Origin: Paenibacillus pini JCM 16418
GTDB taxonomy: Bacteria > Bacillota > Bacilli > Paenibacillales > Paenibacillaceae
Direction: 5' to 3'
NCBI RefSeq assembly: GCF_000576305.1
Contig: NZ_BAVZ01000004.1
Coordinates: forward strand, 1 to 64,000
Length of the DNA: 64,000 bases
The position numbers were made by a program, and so were the translations under genes. Below, in pieces: positions 26,767 through 36,482 of this stretch. Position 1 is the first letter of the stretch. Every line of letters starts with the position of its first letter. Under the pieces are notes generated by a model. That model saw only the letters and a list, made by a program, of their open reading frames with translations, searched no databases and was not told where the DNA came from.

Positions 26767-27437
26767 AGCAATATTCCTCCTGTGTTGTTCGTTTTGATTA
26801 TATTTTTATTTTTCCATGTTACAACTGTTGTTACGATATCAAAGAGAAGGTGAGAATGTACGTCAATTTTTGCAAAAGCCATGAATTCTTCTAACGATGT
26901 GTTATAAGCTGCGCTTATTTTTTCAAACAAAGGCTGTTGTGGAACAGAATCATATACTAGATAACTTTTTGCAGTATATTGACTTATGTGTGTTTTATCA
27001 GCAATTGCTTTAGCAGTAAAATCGTGGCCTTCTTTTTCAACAATTGATTCTAACCACAATTTAAAACCATTTCTAAATTTTTGGTATATGTTAAAAGCCC
27101 AGATACGGAAATTAGTCGGTTCTTCTGCTTTTAAAGATAGCTGCAACATTATGTTATTTGGTGTAGTTGTATCACCCACACCACCTGTAGAGTGTTTATC
27201 TACCTTCACACCTTCAATTTCAGAAAGGTCGATCGTATCACCAGAGTTCACAATGGCCATTGTAAGGTCAGCACGTTCGCGTTCATTCATATTTTTAAAG
27301 AAGATGGCCATAGCCAAAGCGCTAACCTGATAATCCGGGATATCACCCTTGGTATATCCTTCAATGATAAAGTTAATCTCTTCTGTTGTTAGTTCATGTC
27401 CGTCACGTTTCTTCTCGATCAAATCAACCATTCTCAT
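26763..27437 (-). pseudogene. Host pdp N-terminal fragment fused in frame to a prophage-derived reading frame
   Basis: Residues 1-92 are a normal host Pdp start ([20 protein letters not shown] ... [15 protein letters not shown]). Where the family continues LVLAPLVA, this frame instead reads [15 protein letters not shown] and runs about 132 residues of unrelated sequence. That part contains a helix-turn-helix-like segment ([20 protein letters not shown]). The fragment lacks the catalytic and base-binding parts, so it cannot be a phosphorylase. It keeps the host ribosome binding site and operon position, and its stop overlaps the start of phage pdp. It may thus serve mainly to feed ribosomes to that gene. 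Whether the phage part is a functional DNA-binding protein is unknown. Confidence 0.8.
27150..27175. other. Prophage-host junction (attachment half-site) within pdp
   Basis: Host-like coding sequence ends at about 27162, where codon 92 of pdp (third Thr of GDTTT) is followed by non-homologous sequence. The likely exchange point is in or near GATACAACTACACC (reverse strand). The core cannot be fixed without the left junction. Confidence 0.65.
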
Positions 27438-27504
27438 TAGATGTATACCTCGCTTTCAAAGTTGTAAATATGGATGAATTAAAGTATGAATCATAGCAGA
27501 TTTG

Positions 27505-28686
27505 CTATTTAAGTTGTGATAAGAAGCTTGTTCCGTATTCAGGCATCTTCACGCCAAAGTTCTCCGCCACGGTAGCACCGATATCAGCAAATGTTGTACG
27601 AATTGAAAGATCACTACCACCATCCTTAAATCGTGGTGAGTACACAAGCAAAGGTACATATTCACGCGTATGATCTGTTCCACGATAGGTTGGGTCATTT
27701 CCGTGATCAGCTGTAATGATCAGAAGATCATCATCCGTCATTTTAGCGAATACTTCGTTCAAACGCACATCGTAATCTTCCAATGCTTGGGCATATCCTT
27801 GAGGATCACGGCGATGACCATATAGAGCATCGAAATCAACCAGATTCAAGAAGCTCAAACCTGTGAAATCCTCGTCCATCGTTGATATCATTTTGTCCAT
27901 ACCGTCCATATTGGAAGTCGTACGAACAGATTTTGTTACGCCTTCACCGTCATAAATATCTGAAATCTTACCCAGTGCGATAACATCATAATTAGCATCT
28001 TTCAGCTCACTCATTACCGTACGATCAAATGGTTTCAGTGCATAGTCATGACGATTCGGTGTGCGCTTGAAATCTCCAGGCTCACCCAAGAATGGACGAG
28101 CAATGATGCGTCCAAGCATGTACGGATCTTCAAGTGTAATTTCACGACAGAATTCACAAATTTCGTATAACTCCTTGAGAGGAACCACATCTTCGTGTGC
28201 TGCAATTTGCAGAACAGAATCGGCAGAAGTATACACGATTAGTGCACCTGTTTTCATATGCTCTTCGCCCAGCTCATCAAGAATTTCTGTTCCGCTAGCT
28301 GGTTTATTCCCAATCACCTTGCGACCTGTCTTCTCTTCAATATGCTGAATCAACTCATCTGGAAATCCATCAGGGAATACTCGGAATGGTGTATCAATAT
28401 AGAGACCCATGATCTCCCAGTGACCCGTCATTGTATCTTTACCAACGGATTTTTCTTGCATCTTCGTATAATAAGCCATTGGCTTGTCTGATTTATCCAC
28501 ACCCTGTACTTCACGAATGTTAGAAAGTCCAAGTTTACCCATGTTAGGCATATTAAGCCCACCACGTTCGCGTGCGATGTGTCCGAATGTATCCACATCG
28601 AAATCATCAAACTGTGCAGCGTCTGGCGCTTCACCAATACCTACAGAGTCCATTACAATCAGATGTATTTTTTTAAAAGTTGCCAT
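27505..28686 (-). CDS. deoB: Phosphopentomutase
   Basis: The 393-residue enzyme interconverts (deoxy)ribose 1-phosphate and 5-phosphate, the step between nucleoside phosphorylases and DeoC. It has the alkaline-phosphatase-superfamily metal sites in [12 protein letters not shown] at the N-terminus and [19 protein letters not shown] near the C-terminus, and [10 protein letters not shown] in the middle. The ATG at 28686 lies 8 bases after AAGGAG and is preferred to the GTG at 28695. It is in the deo operon between nupC and pdp. Confidence 0.95.
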   Translation of the reverse strand: MATFKKIHLIVMDSVGIGEAPDAAQFDDFDVDTFGHIARERGGLNMPNMGKLGLSNIREVQGVDKSDKPMAYYTKMQEKSVGKDTMTGHWEIMGLYIDTPFRVFPDGFPDELIQHIEEKTGRKVIGNKPASGTEILDELGEEHMKTGALIVYTSADSVLQIAAHEDVVPLKELYEICEFCREITLEDPYMLGRIIARPFLGEPGDFKRTPNRHDYALKPFDRTVMSELKDANYDVIALGKISDIYDGEGVTKSVRTTSNMDGMDKMISTMDEDFTGLSFLNLVDFDALYGHRRDPQGYAQALEDYDVRLNEVFAKMTDDDLLIITADHGNDPTYRGTDHTREYVPLLVYSPRFKDGGSDLSIRTTFADIGATVAENFGVKMPEYGTSFLSQLK

Positions 28687-28729
28687 ATGAATCACTCCTT
28701 CATTCCTGAGTATAACGCATGCGAATCAA

Positions 28730-29908
28730 TTATAAAAACAGTCCCGCAATCGTAGCTGAAAGTACACTCACTAGCGTTGCACCATACAACAGTTTTAGAC
28801 CGAAACGTGCAACCACATTACCTTGTTTCTCATGCAAGCCTTTTACGGCACCGGCAATAATTCCGATCGACGAGAAGTTTGCAAAGGAGACTAAGAAGAT
28901 GGATACAATACCGTTTGCGCGAGCGGACATTGCCGTATGTTTACCAAGTTCAAGCATCGCAACAAATTCGTTGGAAACCATTTTAGTTGCCATAATGCTA
29001 CCGGCTTCCACTGCTTCTTTCCATGGAACACCCATCATAAATGCAAATGGTGCAAAAATGTATCCAAGTAACTCTTGGAACGAAATACCAAAGATGCCAT
29101 CAAAGATACCGTTAATCATTGCAATTAATGCAACAAATCCGATTAACATCGCAGCAACGGTAATGGCTACCTTGAAACCGTCCATAATATATTCGCCAAG
29201 CATTTCGAAGAATGATTGTTTCTCTTCTTCTTGGACTTCAAGAAAATCTTCTTCTTTCGATACTTCATAAGGATTCAGAATCGAAACAATAATGAATCCA
29301 CCAAATAAATTCAGCACTAGCGCAGTCACAACATATTTCGGATCAATCATGGTCATGTATGCCCCAACGATTGACATCGAAACCGTCGACATAGCCGATG
29401 CGCATAAGGTATAGAGACGATGTTTAGGCAGCAGTCCGATTTGCTTTTTCACAGAAATGAACACTTCAGACTGTCCCAGGATCGCAGAAGCTACAGCATT
29501 ATAAGATTCAAGTTTACCCATTCCATTAATCTTACTTAACACCAATCCAATATACTTAATAATAAAAGGTAATATCCTTGTGTACTGAAGGATACCAATT
29601 AATACGGAAATGAAAATAATCGGTAAAAGCACCGTCAGGAAGAAAGGCGCCTGACCCTCGTTCGCCAGTCCACCGAATACAAAGTTTACACCTTCTGCCG
29701 CATACGCGAGCAATTTGTCAAAGACACTAGAAAAACCTTTAATCAAAAAAGAACCTATACTCGTGTTCAGTAGAGCATACGCTAGTATAGCTTGCAGCAC
29801 GATCATGATGATCAGTGGGCGATAGCGAATTTTGCGCTTGTTATTACTGCCTACGAAGGCAAGTGCAAACACAACAAGTAAACCTAGAATCGCAATTAAG
29901 TATTTCAT
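28730..29908 (-). CDS. nupC: Concentrative nucleoside transporter (NupC family)
   Basis: The 392-residue integral membrane protein has about nine to ten hydrophobic segments. It shows CNT family motifs, among them [34 protein letters not shown] and [13 protein letters not shown]. It imports nucleosides by proton or sodium symport, supplying the deo pathway. A cre-like site lies about 60-75 bases upstream of its start. Confidence 0.92.
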   Translation of the reverse strand: MKYLIAILGLLVVFALAFVGSNNKRKIRYRPLIIMIVLQAILAYALLNTSIGSFLIKGFSSVFDKLLAYAAEGVNFVFGGLANEGQAPFFLTVLLPIIFISVLIGILQYTRILPFIIKYIGLVLSKINGMGKLESYNAVASAILGQSEVFISVKKQIGLLPKHRLYTLCASAMSTVSMSIVGAYMTMIDPKYVVTALVLNLFGGFIIVSILNPYEVSKEEDFLEVQEEEKQSFFEMLGEYIMDGFKVAITVAAMLIGFVALIAMINGIFDGIFGISFQELLGYIFAPFAFMMGVPWKEAVEAGSIMATKMVSNEFVAMLELGKHTAMSARANGIVSIFLVSFANFSSIGIIAGAVKGLHEKQGNVVARFGLKLLYGATLVSVLSATIAGLFL

Positions 29909-29968
29909 AGCTGTCTCCTTGCACTCGATTTTAAGTTTAGTAAACGTGAAAACTTTTGAAAATAATAT

Positions 29969-29982
29969 ATTAAGCGCTTACA
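29969..29982 (-). promoter_or_regulatory. cre-like CcpA site upstream of nupC
   Basis: Reverse strand TGTAAGCGCTTAAT matches the cre consensus TGWAANCGNTNWCA at 12 of 14 positions and has the palindromic core TTAAGCGCTTAA. It fits catabolite repression of nucleoside use. Confidence 0.55.
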
Positions 29983-30076
29983 CGCTCTTCAAATAGTCTA
30001 TGACAGTGAAATAACTTGAAATTGCACCCATTAATAAGGATTGGGCAAAAGAGAAACCTCTTCTGCCCCTCAAACA

Positions 30077-30741
30077 TTAATAAGTAGATGTAGACGTTCC
30101 ACCTTGCATGATTTTCACGCCTGAACTAGCACCAATACGAGTAGCTCCTGCTTCGACCATTTGGTTCATATCTTCGAGCTACGAACACCACCCGAAGCTT
30201 TGACTCCGATGTCAGGACCAACGGTTTGACGCATGAGACGAATATCTTCTGGAGTTGCGCCACCAGTAGAGAATCCCGTTGAAGTTTTCACGAAATCTGC
30301 ACCAGCTTGGACAGATAAACGACAAGCGCGTTCTTTCTCTTCGTCTGTTAACAGACAAGTTTCAATAATTACTTTAACCAATGCTTTACCTTTAGCAGCT
30401 TCAACAACTGCCTTAATGTCTTGTTCAACGACACGATCGTTCTTATCTTTCAAAGCACCAATGTTAATAACCATATCCACTTCAGTAGCTCCATTAGCGA
30501 TCGCATCTTGGGCTTCAAAAGCTTTCACAGCAGATGTGGAAGCACCTAGAGGGAAACCAATTACGGTACATACTTTGACTGTAGTACCCTTCAGTTGTTC
30601 CGCTGAAAATTTGACCCAAGTTGGGTTCACACATACAGAAGCAAACTCATATGTCTTCGCTTCTTCAGTCAGTTTCTTAACCTCAGCTTCTGTTGCATCT
30701 GCACGTAGCAGAGTATGGTCAATCATGCGTGCTAAACTCAT
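30077..30741 (-). pseudogene. deoC: Deoxyribose-phosphate aldolase, frame broken near the C-terminus
   Basis: DeoC splits 2-deoxyribose 5-phosphate into glyceraldehyde 3-phosphate and acetaldehyde. The frame from 30741 is complete through the Schiff-base lysine in [17 protein letters not shown], then shifts near 30176-30181. One added base (CGTAGC-CTC-GAAGATATG) restores [20 protein letters not shown] and the ending GGTSTSTY at 30077. The restored protein is 221 residues, the usual family length. It is the first gene of the deo operon behind the DeoR-controlled promoter. As the break fits the error pattern of the window, the gene is probably intact. Confidence 0.88.
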
Positions 30742-30797
30742 ATTTATATCCTCCCTTTATTATGTTAGTTAACGTTATTTGATACGGTCTCAAACGA

Positions 30798-30811
30798 TGA
30801 AACCGTTTATA
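30798..30811 (+). promoter_or_regulatory. cre-like CcpA site at the deoC transcription start
   Basis: TGAAACCGTTTATA matches TGWAANCGNTNWCA at 13 of 14 positions. It lies just downstream of the predicted -10 box of the deoC promoter, where CcpA would block initiation. Confidence 0.6.
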
Positions 30812-30816
30812 GGGTT

Positions 30817-30845
30817 ATCATATCACCCGCTTGAACATATGTAAA
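30817..30845 (-). promoter_or_regulatory. SigA-type promoter of the deo operon
   Basis: Reverse strand: TTTACA (30840-30845), 17-bp spacer and TATGAT (30817-30822), each one base off consensus. It is about 75 bases upstream of deoC. Confidence 0.7.
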
Positions 30846-30869
30846 CAACATCATGAAATTATGTTCATG
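30831..30869 (-). promoter_or_regulatory. DeoR operator: palindrome plus half-site
   Basis: CATGAA-CATAAT-TTCATG (30852-30869) is a perfect inverted repeat just upstream of the -35 box. A further half-site TGTTCAA lies at 30831-30838, overlapping the promoter spacer. The B. subtilis dra operator has the same design (palindrome ATTGAACAAAATTTCAAT plus a downstream half-site). Confidence 0.7.
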
Positions 30870-30897
30870 CTGATTCATATCGTCTCAAGTATTGTGC

Positions 30898-30934
30898 ACA
30901 AAAAAAATCTGCCGTATGTAAACTCGGCAGATTT
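30898..30934 (-). terminator. Terminator of deoR
   Basis: Reverse strand AAATCTGCCG / CGGCAGATTT stem with 10-base loop, followed by a run of T. It separates deoR from the deo promoter. Confidence 0.75.
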
Positions 30935-30966
30935 CTAAAAGTATAATTGAGGATTTTTAAGCATTA

Positions 30967-31902
30967 TTAATGAAGTAAAGCCTGGGCTGTAAACTGATCT
31001 GTGACTAGAATATTAGCATATTTACCCGCAAGTGCAGCCTGAATGGCCTCCACTTTACGCTGTCCACCCGCAACGAGTATTGACTTCTCCTTGTTACGAA
31101 GATCAGAAAGCTGTATCCCTACGGTACGGTTATTAATTTCTTCACTGCAAATATGGCCTTCCTTATCAAAAAACCGAGAACAGATGTCGCCTGCACCTTT
31201 GCTTTTCAACTGTTCCTGTTCGGCCTCACTAAAATAACCTAAGCGAAATAGTAGCGCATCTTCCTTCACGGTACCTACCGTAAATACTGCAATATTTGCT
31301 TGTTTCCCTAATTCAACAATACGTCCGATATGACGATCTTCATCAACAATCTGCTTCATGGCAATACTATCAAAGACGACTGGAAGAGGTAAATATCTCG
31401 GTACGGTCTGAAAGGCTTCAGCGAATAAATTAACAGTCTCAGCAGCATAAGTATTTACGTGAGAGTGGCTTACACCGCCCTTCAATTGGACAACTTCCAC
31501 ACCTTTTACATGCTTGGGTTGTAAATGAAGTGCCACAGCATGCATGGTTGTTCCCCACGTTACACCAATAATGTCTTTATCCTGGACGGTTTCATTTAAG
31601 AATGAAGCGGTCTTCTTACTAATGTGCTTCTTAATCTCTTCATACGTATTAAGCGGTGAATAACAAACTTCAACCGTGTCTAGTGCATATTTTGTACGTA
31701 AATCTCTCGCGAGTGCATTTAAATCTTCATGGGGATCAACAATATCAATACGAACATAGCCTTGTTCCTTGGCGTATTGAAGCAATCTGGATACAGTAGG
31801 TCTTGAGACACCTAGACGAGAGGCGATATCTTGCTGGCTATAATCGGACTGATAATACAATCTCGCGGCCTCAATCGATAAACGCTGTTTTTCTTTGTCC
31901 AT
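30967..31902 (-). CDS. deoR: Deoxyribonucleoside regulator DeoR (SorC family)
   Basis: The protein of about 311 residues has an N-terminal helix-turn-helix (YSQQDIASRLGVSRPTVSRLL) and a SorC-type sugar-binding domain (GVTWGTTMHAVALHL; SILVAGGQRKVEAIQAAL). By its place just upstream of deoC it should be the repressor that binds the palindrome next to the deo promoter and is released by deoxyribose 5-phosphate, as known for B. subtilis DeoR. The ATG at 31902 is chosen; a TTG three codons upstream is also possible and neither has a strong ribosome binding site. Confidence 0.9.
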   Translation of the reverse strand: MDKEKQRLSIEAARLYYQSDYSQQDIASRLGVSRPTVSRLLQYAKEQGYVRIDIVDPHEDLNALARDLRTKYALDTVEVCYSPLNTYEEIKKHISKKTASFLNETVQDKDIIGVTWGTTMHAVALHLQPKHVKGVEVVQLKGGVSHSHVNTYAAETVNLFAEAFQTVPRYLPLPVVFDSIAMKQIVDEDRHIGRIVELGKQANIAVFTVGTVKEDALLFRLGYFSEAEQEQLKSKGAGDICSRFFDKEGHICSEEINNRTVGIQLSDLRNKEKSILVAGGQRKVEAIQAALAGKYANILVTDQFTAQALLH

Positions 31903-32123
31903 TAGAATCAACTCACTTATCTGTAAACCTCATTTTTATATCATTCTTATCATTATAACGGTTCCGACTTGAAACTAAAAATATGGTATTATTTCATTGT
32001 AATCCAGTGCTTGTATGTTTACTGGATACACTATATACTGCATTACAGATGTTTATAGTTCAAGAAAAACTTAGTCCAGCTATGTATTGTGCTTAAGTTT
32101 ATTCTCTAGAAAGCAGGCTTGCA

Positions 32124-33044
32124 ATGAATACATATTCTCCTTATTTCGAGTTTGGCCGTGAGGATTGGGGTAGCGTGAACGACCTCCCTCATTTTCAAAT
32201 CACAGAAGAAGAGTTTGAACAACTCAGAGGACTTAACGAAGACATATCCATAAGAGAAGTTAGTGAAGTGTACTTACCTCTAACGCGATTAATTCATTTA
32301 TATGTGAACGCTTTCCAAAGGCTCCATGCAGAGATGAGATCACTACTTGGCAGTCCTGTAGCTAAATCTCCTTATATTATCGGTATCGCTGGTAGTGTTG
32401 CCGTCGGCAAGAGTACAACAGCAAGGCTAATGCAGACTCTACTATCACAATGGGATCAGCATTCAAATGTAGCACTCGTAACAACGGATGGTTTCCTGTA
32501 CCCAAATCATATTTTACAGGAACGAGGAATGATGGATAAGAAAGGCTTTCCTGAAAGTTATGATATTAAGAAACTGATTCAGTTTATTGGAAACGCTAAA
32601 TGCGGACAGCCTGAACTACGTGCTCCTGTCTATTCCCATACTGCATACGATATTCTTCAAGGCGAAGAACAAATCATTACTGAGCCTGACATCTTAATCC
32701 TAGAAGGAATTAATGTATTACAGGTGAATACGGAAGCCCAGGTCTTTGTCAGTGATTATTTTGACTTCTCCATCTATATTGATGCTGATGAGGCTAATAT
32801 TCGCAAATGGTATGTTGAACGTTTTCAAATGCTACGTGATACTGCCTTTCAGAATCCTGAATCTTACTTCCATCGGTATGCTTCTCTTACACAAGCTGAG
32901 GCGATCCAGAAGGCTTACCAAATATGGGAACAAATTAATGCTGTTAATCTACAGCAAAATATTCTTCCAACGAAAGAACGCGCTAAACTGATCGTTAAAA
33001 AAGGTCCTAATCATACGATTGAGCAGGTTTGTCTGCGAAAATAG
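32124..33044 (+). CDS. coaA: Type I pantothenate kinase
   Basis: The 306-residue enzyme phosphorylates pantothenate with ATP, the first step of coenzyme A synthesis. It has the P-loop GIAGSVAVGKSTTARLM (about 88-104), TTDGFLYPN and SYDIKKLI, all typical of CoaA. It is divergent from deoR and is a single-gene unit closed by a terminator. The start has only a weak ribosome binding site. Confidence 0.95.
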   Translation: MNTYSPYFEFGREDWGSVNDLPHFQITEEEFEQLRGLNEDISIREVSEVYLPLTRLIHLYVNAFQRLHAEMRSLLGSPVAKSPYIIGIAGSVAVGKSTTARLMQTLLSQWDQHSNVALVTTDGFLYPNHILQERGMMDKKGFPESYDIKKLIQFIGNAKCGQPELRAPVYSHTAYDILQGEEQIITEPDILILEGINVLQVNTEAQVFVSDYFDFSIYIDADEANIRKWYVERFQMLRDTAFQNPESYFHRYASLTQAEAIQKAYQIWEQINAVNLQQNILPTKERAKLIVKKGPNHTIEQVCLRK

Positions 33045-33052
33045 TTTATATT

Positions 33053-33089
33053 AAAAAAGCGTACGGGCATGAGCCTGTACGCTTCTTTT
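33053..33089. terminator. Bidirectional terminator between coaA and the Gly/Tyr-rich gene
   Basis: AAGCGTACGGGC-ATGA-GCCTGTACGCTT (one G-U pair) is flanked by A-rich and T-rich sequence, so it serves two convergent genes. Confidence 0.75.
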
Positions 33090-33106
33090 GTATTCTATAA
33101 CTTTTC

Positions 33107-33475
33107 TTAGATAAAGAAGAACGGGAGTAAAAACAGCAGTGCTATACTTGCCCACGCAAGACCAGCACCGTTACCGTATCCGTACCCATATCCTCCACCA
33201 TATCCATAACCGTTGCCGTAACCATTGCCATATCCGTATCCATAGTTCTTAATTTTAGCCTTGGCTTTATGCATATCTTGAAGCTGTTTTTTCGCTTTAT
33301 ATGCCTTTGTAGACAATACATTAGCGCCTTTACATGCGCCATCGAATTCCAGACCGTGTTCATGTACGTAACTGAGTGTGCCATAGACATGTCTTCCGTC
33401 ATGCATGACTGCACAGAAGCGCTGACCGACCAAAGGCTTGCACGTTTCCTGACATATTGGATAAATTTGTCGCAT
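33107..33475 (-). CDS. Small protein with Gly/Tyr/Asn-rich repeat and C-terminal membrane helix
   Basis: The 122-residue protein begins with a Cys-containing domain (MRQIYPICQETCKPLVGQR) resembling small Bacillota surface or coat proteins with a beta-barrel core (GRHVYGTLSYV). A basic helix, a low-complexity GYGYGNGYGNGYGYGG tract and a hydrophobic end (LAWASIALLFLLPFFFI) follow. ATG at 33475 has GGAGGGG upstream and is preferred to 33529. Function unknown; spore coat or envelope location is possible. Confidence 0.6.
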   Translation of the reverse strand: MRQIYPICQETCKPLVGQRFCAVMHDGRHVYGTLSYVHEHGLEFDGACKGANVLSTKAYKAKKQLQDMHKAKAKIKNYGYGYGNGYGNGYGYGGGYGYGYGNGAGLAWASIALLFLLPFFFI

Positions 33476-33627
33476 TGGATGTACCCCTCCCTTTTCAGTT
33501 ATTCCCCATATTGTATTCTCACTTTCCATTGCTTGACTGAGTCACTTGTACGTGCAGGCGAAGATCGGCTCCAGCCCATAAGCAAAGAAAGATTCTCACA
33601 TACAATATAGTCAAAGGGGCGTGAACC

Positions 33628-34352
33628 ATGAATTATCATGATATATTAGCATTATGGGTGAAGGAGCTGCCCATCCTGGCGGATTCGCAGCGACACTTCA
33701 GTTGTTGAAACGACATCCTATTGTTGCAGGTCAACGGGTATTAGAAGTCGGATGTGGTACCGGCAGAACGGCATGCCATCTCGCACGAAGTGGCTGCATT
33801 GTTACAGCTATCGACAATCATCAGGGTATGCTTGCCAAAGCCAGAACACGTGCAAAAAGGCAGCATGCAAGCATTACATTCATTGAGGGAGATGTAACGA
33901 AGCTCCCTTTCGATGATCATTCGTTTGACGTCGTATTCGTAGAATCGGTCACTTTATTCGCAGATCCTATTGCAGCACTTACAGAATACAGACGTGTGCT
34001 AATACCTGGTGGCCGTCTGGTGGATAGAGAACTATGCGCACGCAAACAAGATGTAGAATTAGAGAAAACGATGAAACACTTATACGGCATCCGAATTTTA
34101 CCCAATCCGACAGATTGGCAGGATCTTCTTACCGCTTCCGGATTCAATCAAATACAGATAGAGACGGATAGCAAGATGGTTAATCCTTTAGACCGAACTA
34201 CAGCAGCAATCGTGGATCGAGATCAAATGGTCGATTTTGCACAGATACAACATCCAGAAGTACTCGCTTTTCTGAAAAACAATGAAAAATTTATTAAAGA
34301 GCAATATAATGATTTCACTTATATCATCATGATGGCTATCAATCCAAGTTAA
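33628..34352 (+). pseudogene. Class I SAM-dependent methyltransferase, frame broken after eight codons
   Basis: The likely start is ATG 33628 (MNYHDILAL) with AAAGGGGCG upstream. The frame shifts near 33650-33653, where one added base joins it to MGEGAAHPGGF from 33654. The rest is a complete methyltransferase with motif I VLEVGCGTGRTACHLA, VTAIDNHQGMLAKA, and GDVTKLPFDDHSFDVVFVES. Joined length is about 241 residues. The substrate is unknown. It is convergent with the MMPL gene. Confidence 0.75.
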
Positions 34353-34369
34353 GTCGAAATAAACGGCTG

Positions 34370-36442
34370 CTAACGCAGGAAGCGTGGCAGCCACCAGTTT
34401 AGCCGCCCCATTAACATCATCAAGGAAGGTACAAGCACTAATCTGATTAACGTTGCATCGATGAAAACGGCCGTAGCGATACCTACTCCTAGTTGTTTGA
34501 CCCCTGCCACTTCACCAAAAGCAAAAGGTATGGTTACGACAAGTAAAATGGCTGCCGCCGATGTAATTATTCGACCTGTTGAAACCAGACCTTCTTGAAT
34601 CGCTTGTTTATAATTTCCTGTCGCTTCATATTCTTCGGTCATACGTGAGAGCAGAAATACACCATAATCCATACTAATCCCAAAGGCCAATCCAAAAATA
34701 AATACAGGAATCATTATGGCAATGCTGCTAGGCTCCATCCCTAATCTTCCATCTTGAAATATAAAGACTAGGATACCGAAGGCAGCTCCCAAACTTAACA
34801 CATTCATAAGTAAAGCTTTGAGTGGAATCACAATTGAACGGAAAGCTATGAATAACAAAATGAAGTTTGATAGCCCAATCCATAACAGCACACTAGGGAG
34901 CCTTTCATGAATTTCATCCTGTATCTCCTGCTCATATTTGGCTTCTCCGCCAAGTATAAAAGGTAACGTGTAATGCTCACCCTTCTCTTCCCATGTTCGC
35001 AGCCACTCGCTGGCCTCTTCCGATCCTGGAATACCTCGAATCGTCACAGAGAGAAGTAATTCATTATGTATATTTTGTAAAATTGGTTCCATTGTCAGGA
35101 CGTTAGGATCATGTTTAAGAGACTGCTGCAACTGAACAATGGCCGGCCACTTCGAGCTACCCACTCCCAAATCCTTGTCCTGAATTACAATTGGAATAGA
35201 CGAGCTTGTCTTACTCTCAAATTGGGAATGGTATGTATTAGCAGCCCATCTGGATTCATAGGCTCTAGGTAAGGAGGAAGCATCAGGTATAGAAGTCTCT
35301 AAGTTCCGTACAGGAATTACACACAATACGATCAGCATGGAAGAGAAAAAAGTCATCCGTAATGGTTTTCTCATTACAAAGGAAGACCATTGTAGCCACT
35401 TAAGGCGCAATTTAGCAGTAGAGGCTCGATATTTTGTAGATTCTCTACGATTCAATAGTGAAAGCATTGCAGGTAGCAGCGTTAAATTCAGAATCACAGA
35501 AATGATAAGCACCGTAATTGCTGCTACAGCAACCGATTGGAACATCGGAAGACGTATTAGATATATAGCAGCAAGTCCCAGGATAACACATGCCGCAGAG
35601 AACAGAATCGATCTACCTGCGGTTCGTAGAGTGATCAGCATCGCTTTTTCAATGGTGTTCTCCACCCCACCTGCTGAGCGTTCTTCTCTAAACCTATTCG
35701 TCAATATAAGTGCGAAATCAATGCTCAATGCAAGCCCAACCATTGGGATAACATTAAGGACAAAATTCGAAAGTTCCATAGTTCCGCTCATGCCTAACCA
35801 ATACATGATACCCATCGCTCCACTCACTGCAATTAGTCCAATTACAATAGGTAGCAAAGCGTAAAGCACGCCTCCAAATGCAACTAAAAGAATAACAAAT
35901 GCCAGTGGGATACCGATAAACTCAGCCTTCTTCATATCCGCTAAACTAGCTCGATTTACATCCGCTTGTACAACAGATTTACCGGTCAAACCTACTGTTA
36001 TATTAGGTGTTTTAGGAATAAGACTATGAATCTTAGAGATCGTGGGTGCCATCGCAAAAGAGGGGTGATTGAATCCTAGGACAATATATCCTGTATTTCC
36101 TTGGAGCATTCGTGGATCTGACTTGGGAGAGATAACCGTTTCCAGCCCTTCAATCCTTATCATATCCGATAAAGTTTGATCCATAATCTGCTTCAGATTT
36201 ACTACAGATTCCTTATTATCTCTCTCGAACACAATAATCACAGGATCTGCAGGAATACCGAAATGATCATTAAGAATATGCTGGACTTCGTTATAAGCAC
36301 CCTCTACTTGGAGACCATGATCCTTTAGCACTGAAGGAAGCAATGCAGCGGAAGAGCCGAATACGATACAAAAAGCCATCCACAGCGCAATGATCACGCC
36401 TGGAAGGCGAATGGTCAGATAAGTCAGCATTCGGTATCCCAT
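34370..36442 (-). CDS. MMPL-family RND-type membrane transporter
   Basis: The 690-residue protein has two halves, each with an extracytoplasmic loop and five to six membrane helices. Each half has the MMPL/RND signature (LALSIDFALILTNRFREE near 245 and LAFGISMDYGVFLLSRMTEEY near 590). Such proteins export lipids and lipid-like polyketides. It follows the FAD enzyme by 40 bases and is the last gene of the type III PKS operon, so it likely exports the product. Confidence 0.88.
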   Translation of the reverse strand: MGYRMLTYLTIRLPGVIIALWMAFCIVFGSSAALLPSVLKDHGLQVEGAYNEVQHILNDHFGIPADPVIIVFERDNKESVVNLKQIMDQTLSDMIRIEGLETVISPKSDPRMLQGNTGYIVLGFNHPSFAMAPTISKIHSLIPKTPNITVGLTGKSVVQADVNRASLADMKKAEFIGIPLAFVILLVAFGGVLYALLPIVIGLIAVSGAMGIMYWLGMSGTMELSNFVLNVIPMVGLALSIDFALILTNRFREERSAGGVENTIEKAMLITLRTAGRSILFSAACVILGLAAIYLIRLPMFQSVAVAAITVLIISVILNLTLLPAMLSLLNRRESTKYRASTAKLRLKWLQWSSFVMRKPLRMTFFSSMLIVLCVIPVRNLETSIPDASSLPRAYESRWAANTYHSQFESKTSSSIPIVIQDKDLGVGSSKWPAIVQLQQSLKHDPNVLTMEPILQNIHNELLLSVTIRGIPGSEEASEWLRTWEEKGEHYTLPFILGGEAKYEQEIQDEIHERLPSVLLWIGLSNFILLFIAFRSIVIPLKALLMNVLSLGAAFGILVFIFQDGRLGMEPSSIAIMIPVFIFGLAFGISMDYGVFLLSRMTEEYEATGNYKQAIQEGLVSTGRIITSAAAILLVVTIPFAFGEVAGVKQLGVGIATAVFIDATLIRLVLVPSLMMLMGRLNWWLPRFLR

Positions 36443-36482
36443 AGATAGCTCCTCCTAGCATTTTTAGACCATACTGTCCAAG

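Larger units (their letters stand above)
1..27162. mobile_element. Right-hand part of a siphovirus-type prophage integrated in host pdp
   Basis: The block carries a tail module in phage order (tail tube, chaperone, tape measure, distal tail protein, tail-associated protein, fibre, tailspike) followed by a lysis cassette. It is clearly more AT-rich than the sequence to its right. The right boundary is set where the host pdp reading frame stops matching the Pdp family, after codon 92. The left end, with early genes and the other attachment half-site, lies outside the window. The genes read rightwards except a lipoprotein moron and the right-end genes (zinc ribbon, pdp), which read leftwards. 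The boundary is inferred from protein similarity and not from a seen attL/attR repeat, so it may be off by some bases. Confidence 0.88.

Noticed and set aside
28061..28690. Forward-strand frames opposite deoB
   Set aside because: deoB is complete and conserved on the reverse strand; the opposite frames have no family features.
29990..30076. Hairpin GGGCAAAAGAG / CTCTTCTGCCC between deoC and nupC as a terminator
   Set aside because: There is no T-tract in either direction; it may still be an RNA processing stem, but termination inside the operon is not supported.
33142..33414. Alternative Met/Asp-rich frame over the Gly/Tyr repeat gene
   Set aside because: It is the out-of-frame reading of the same low-complexity repeat and has no start signal.
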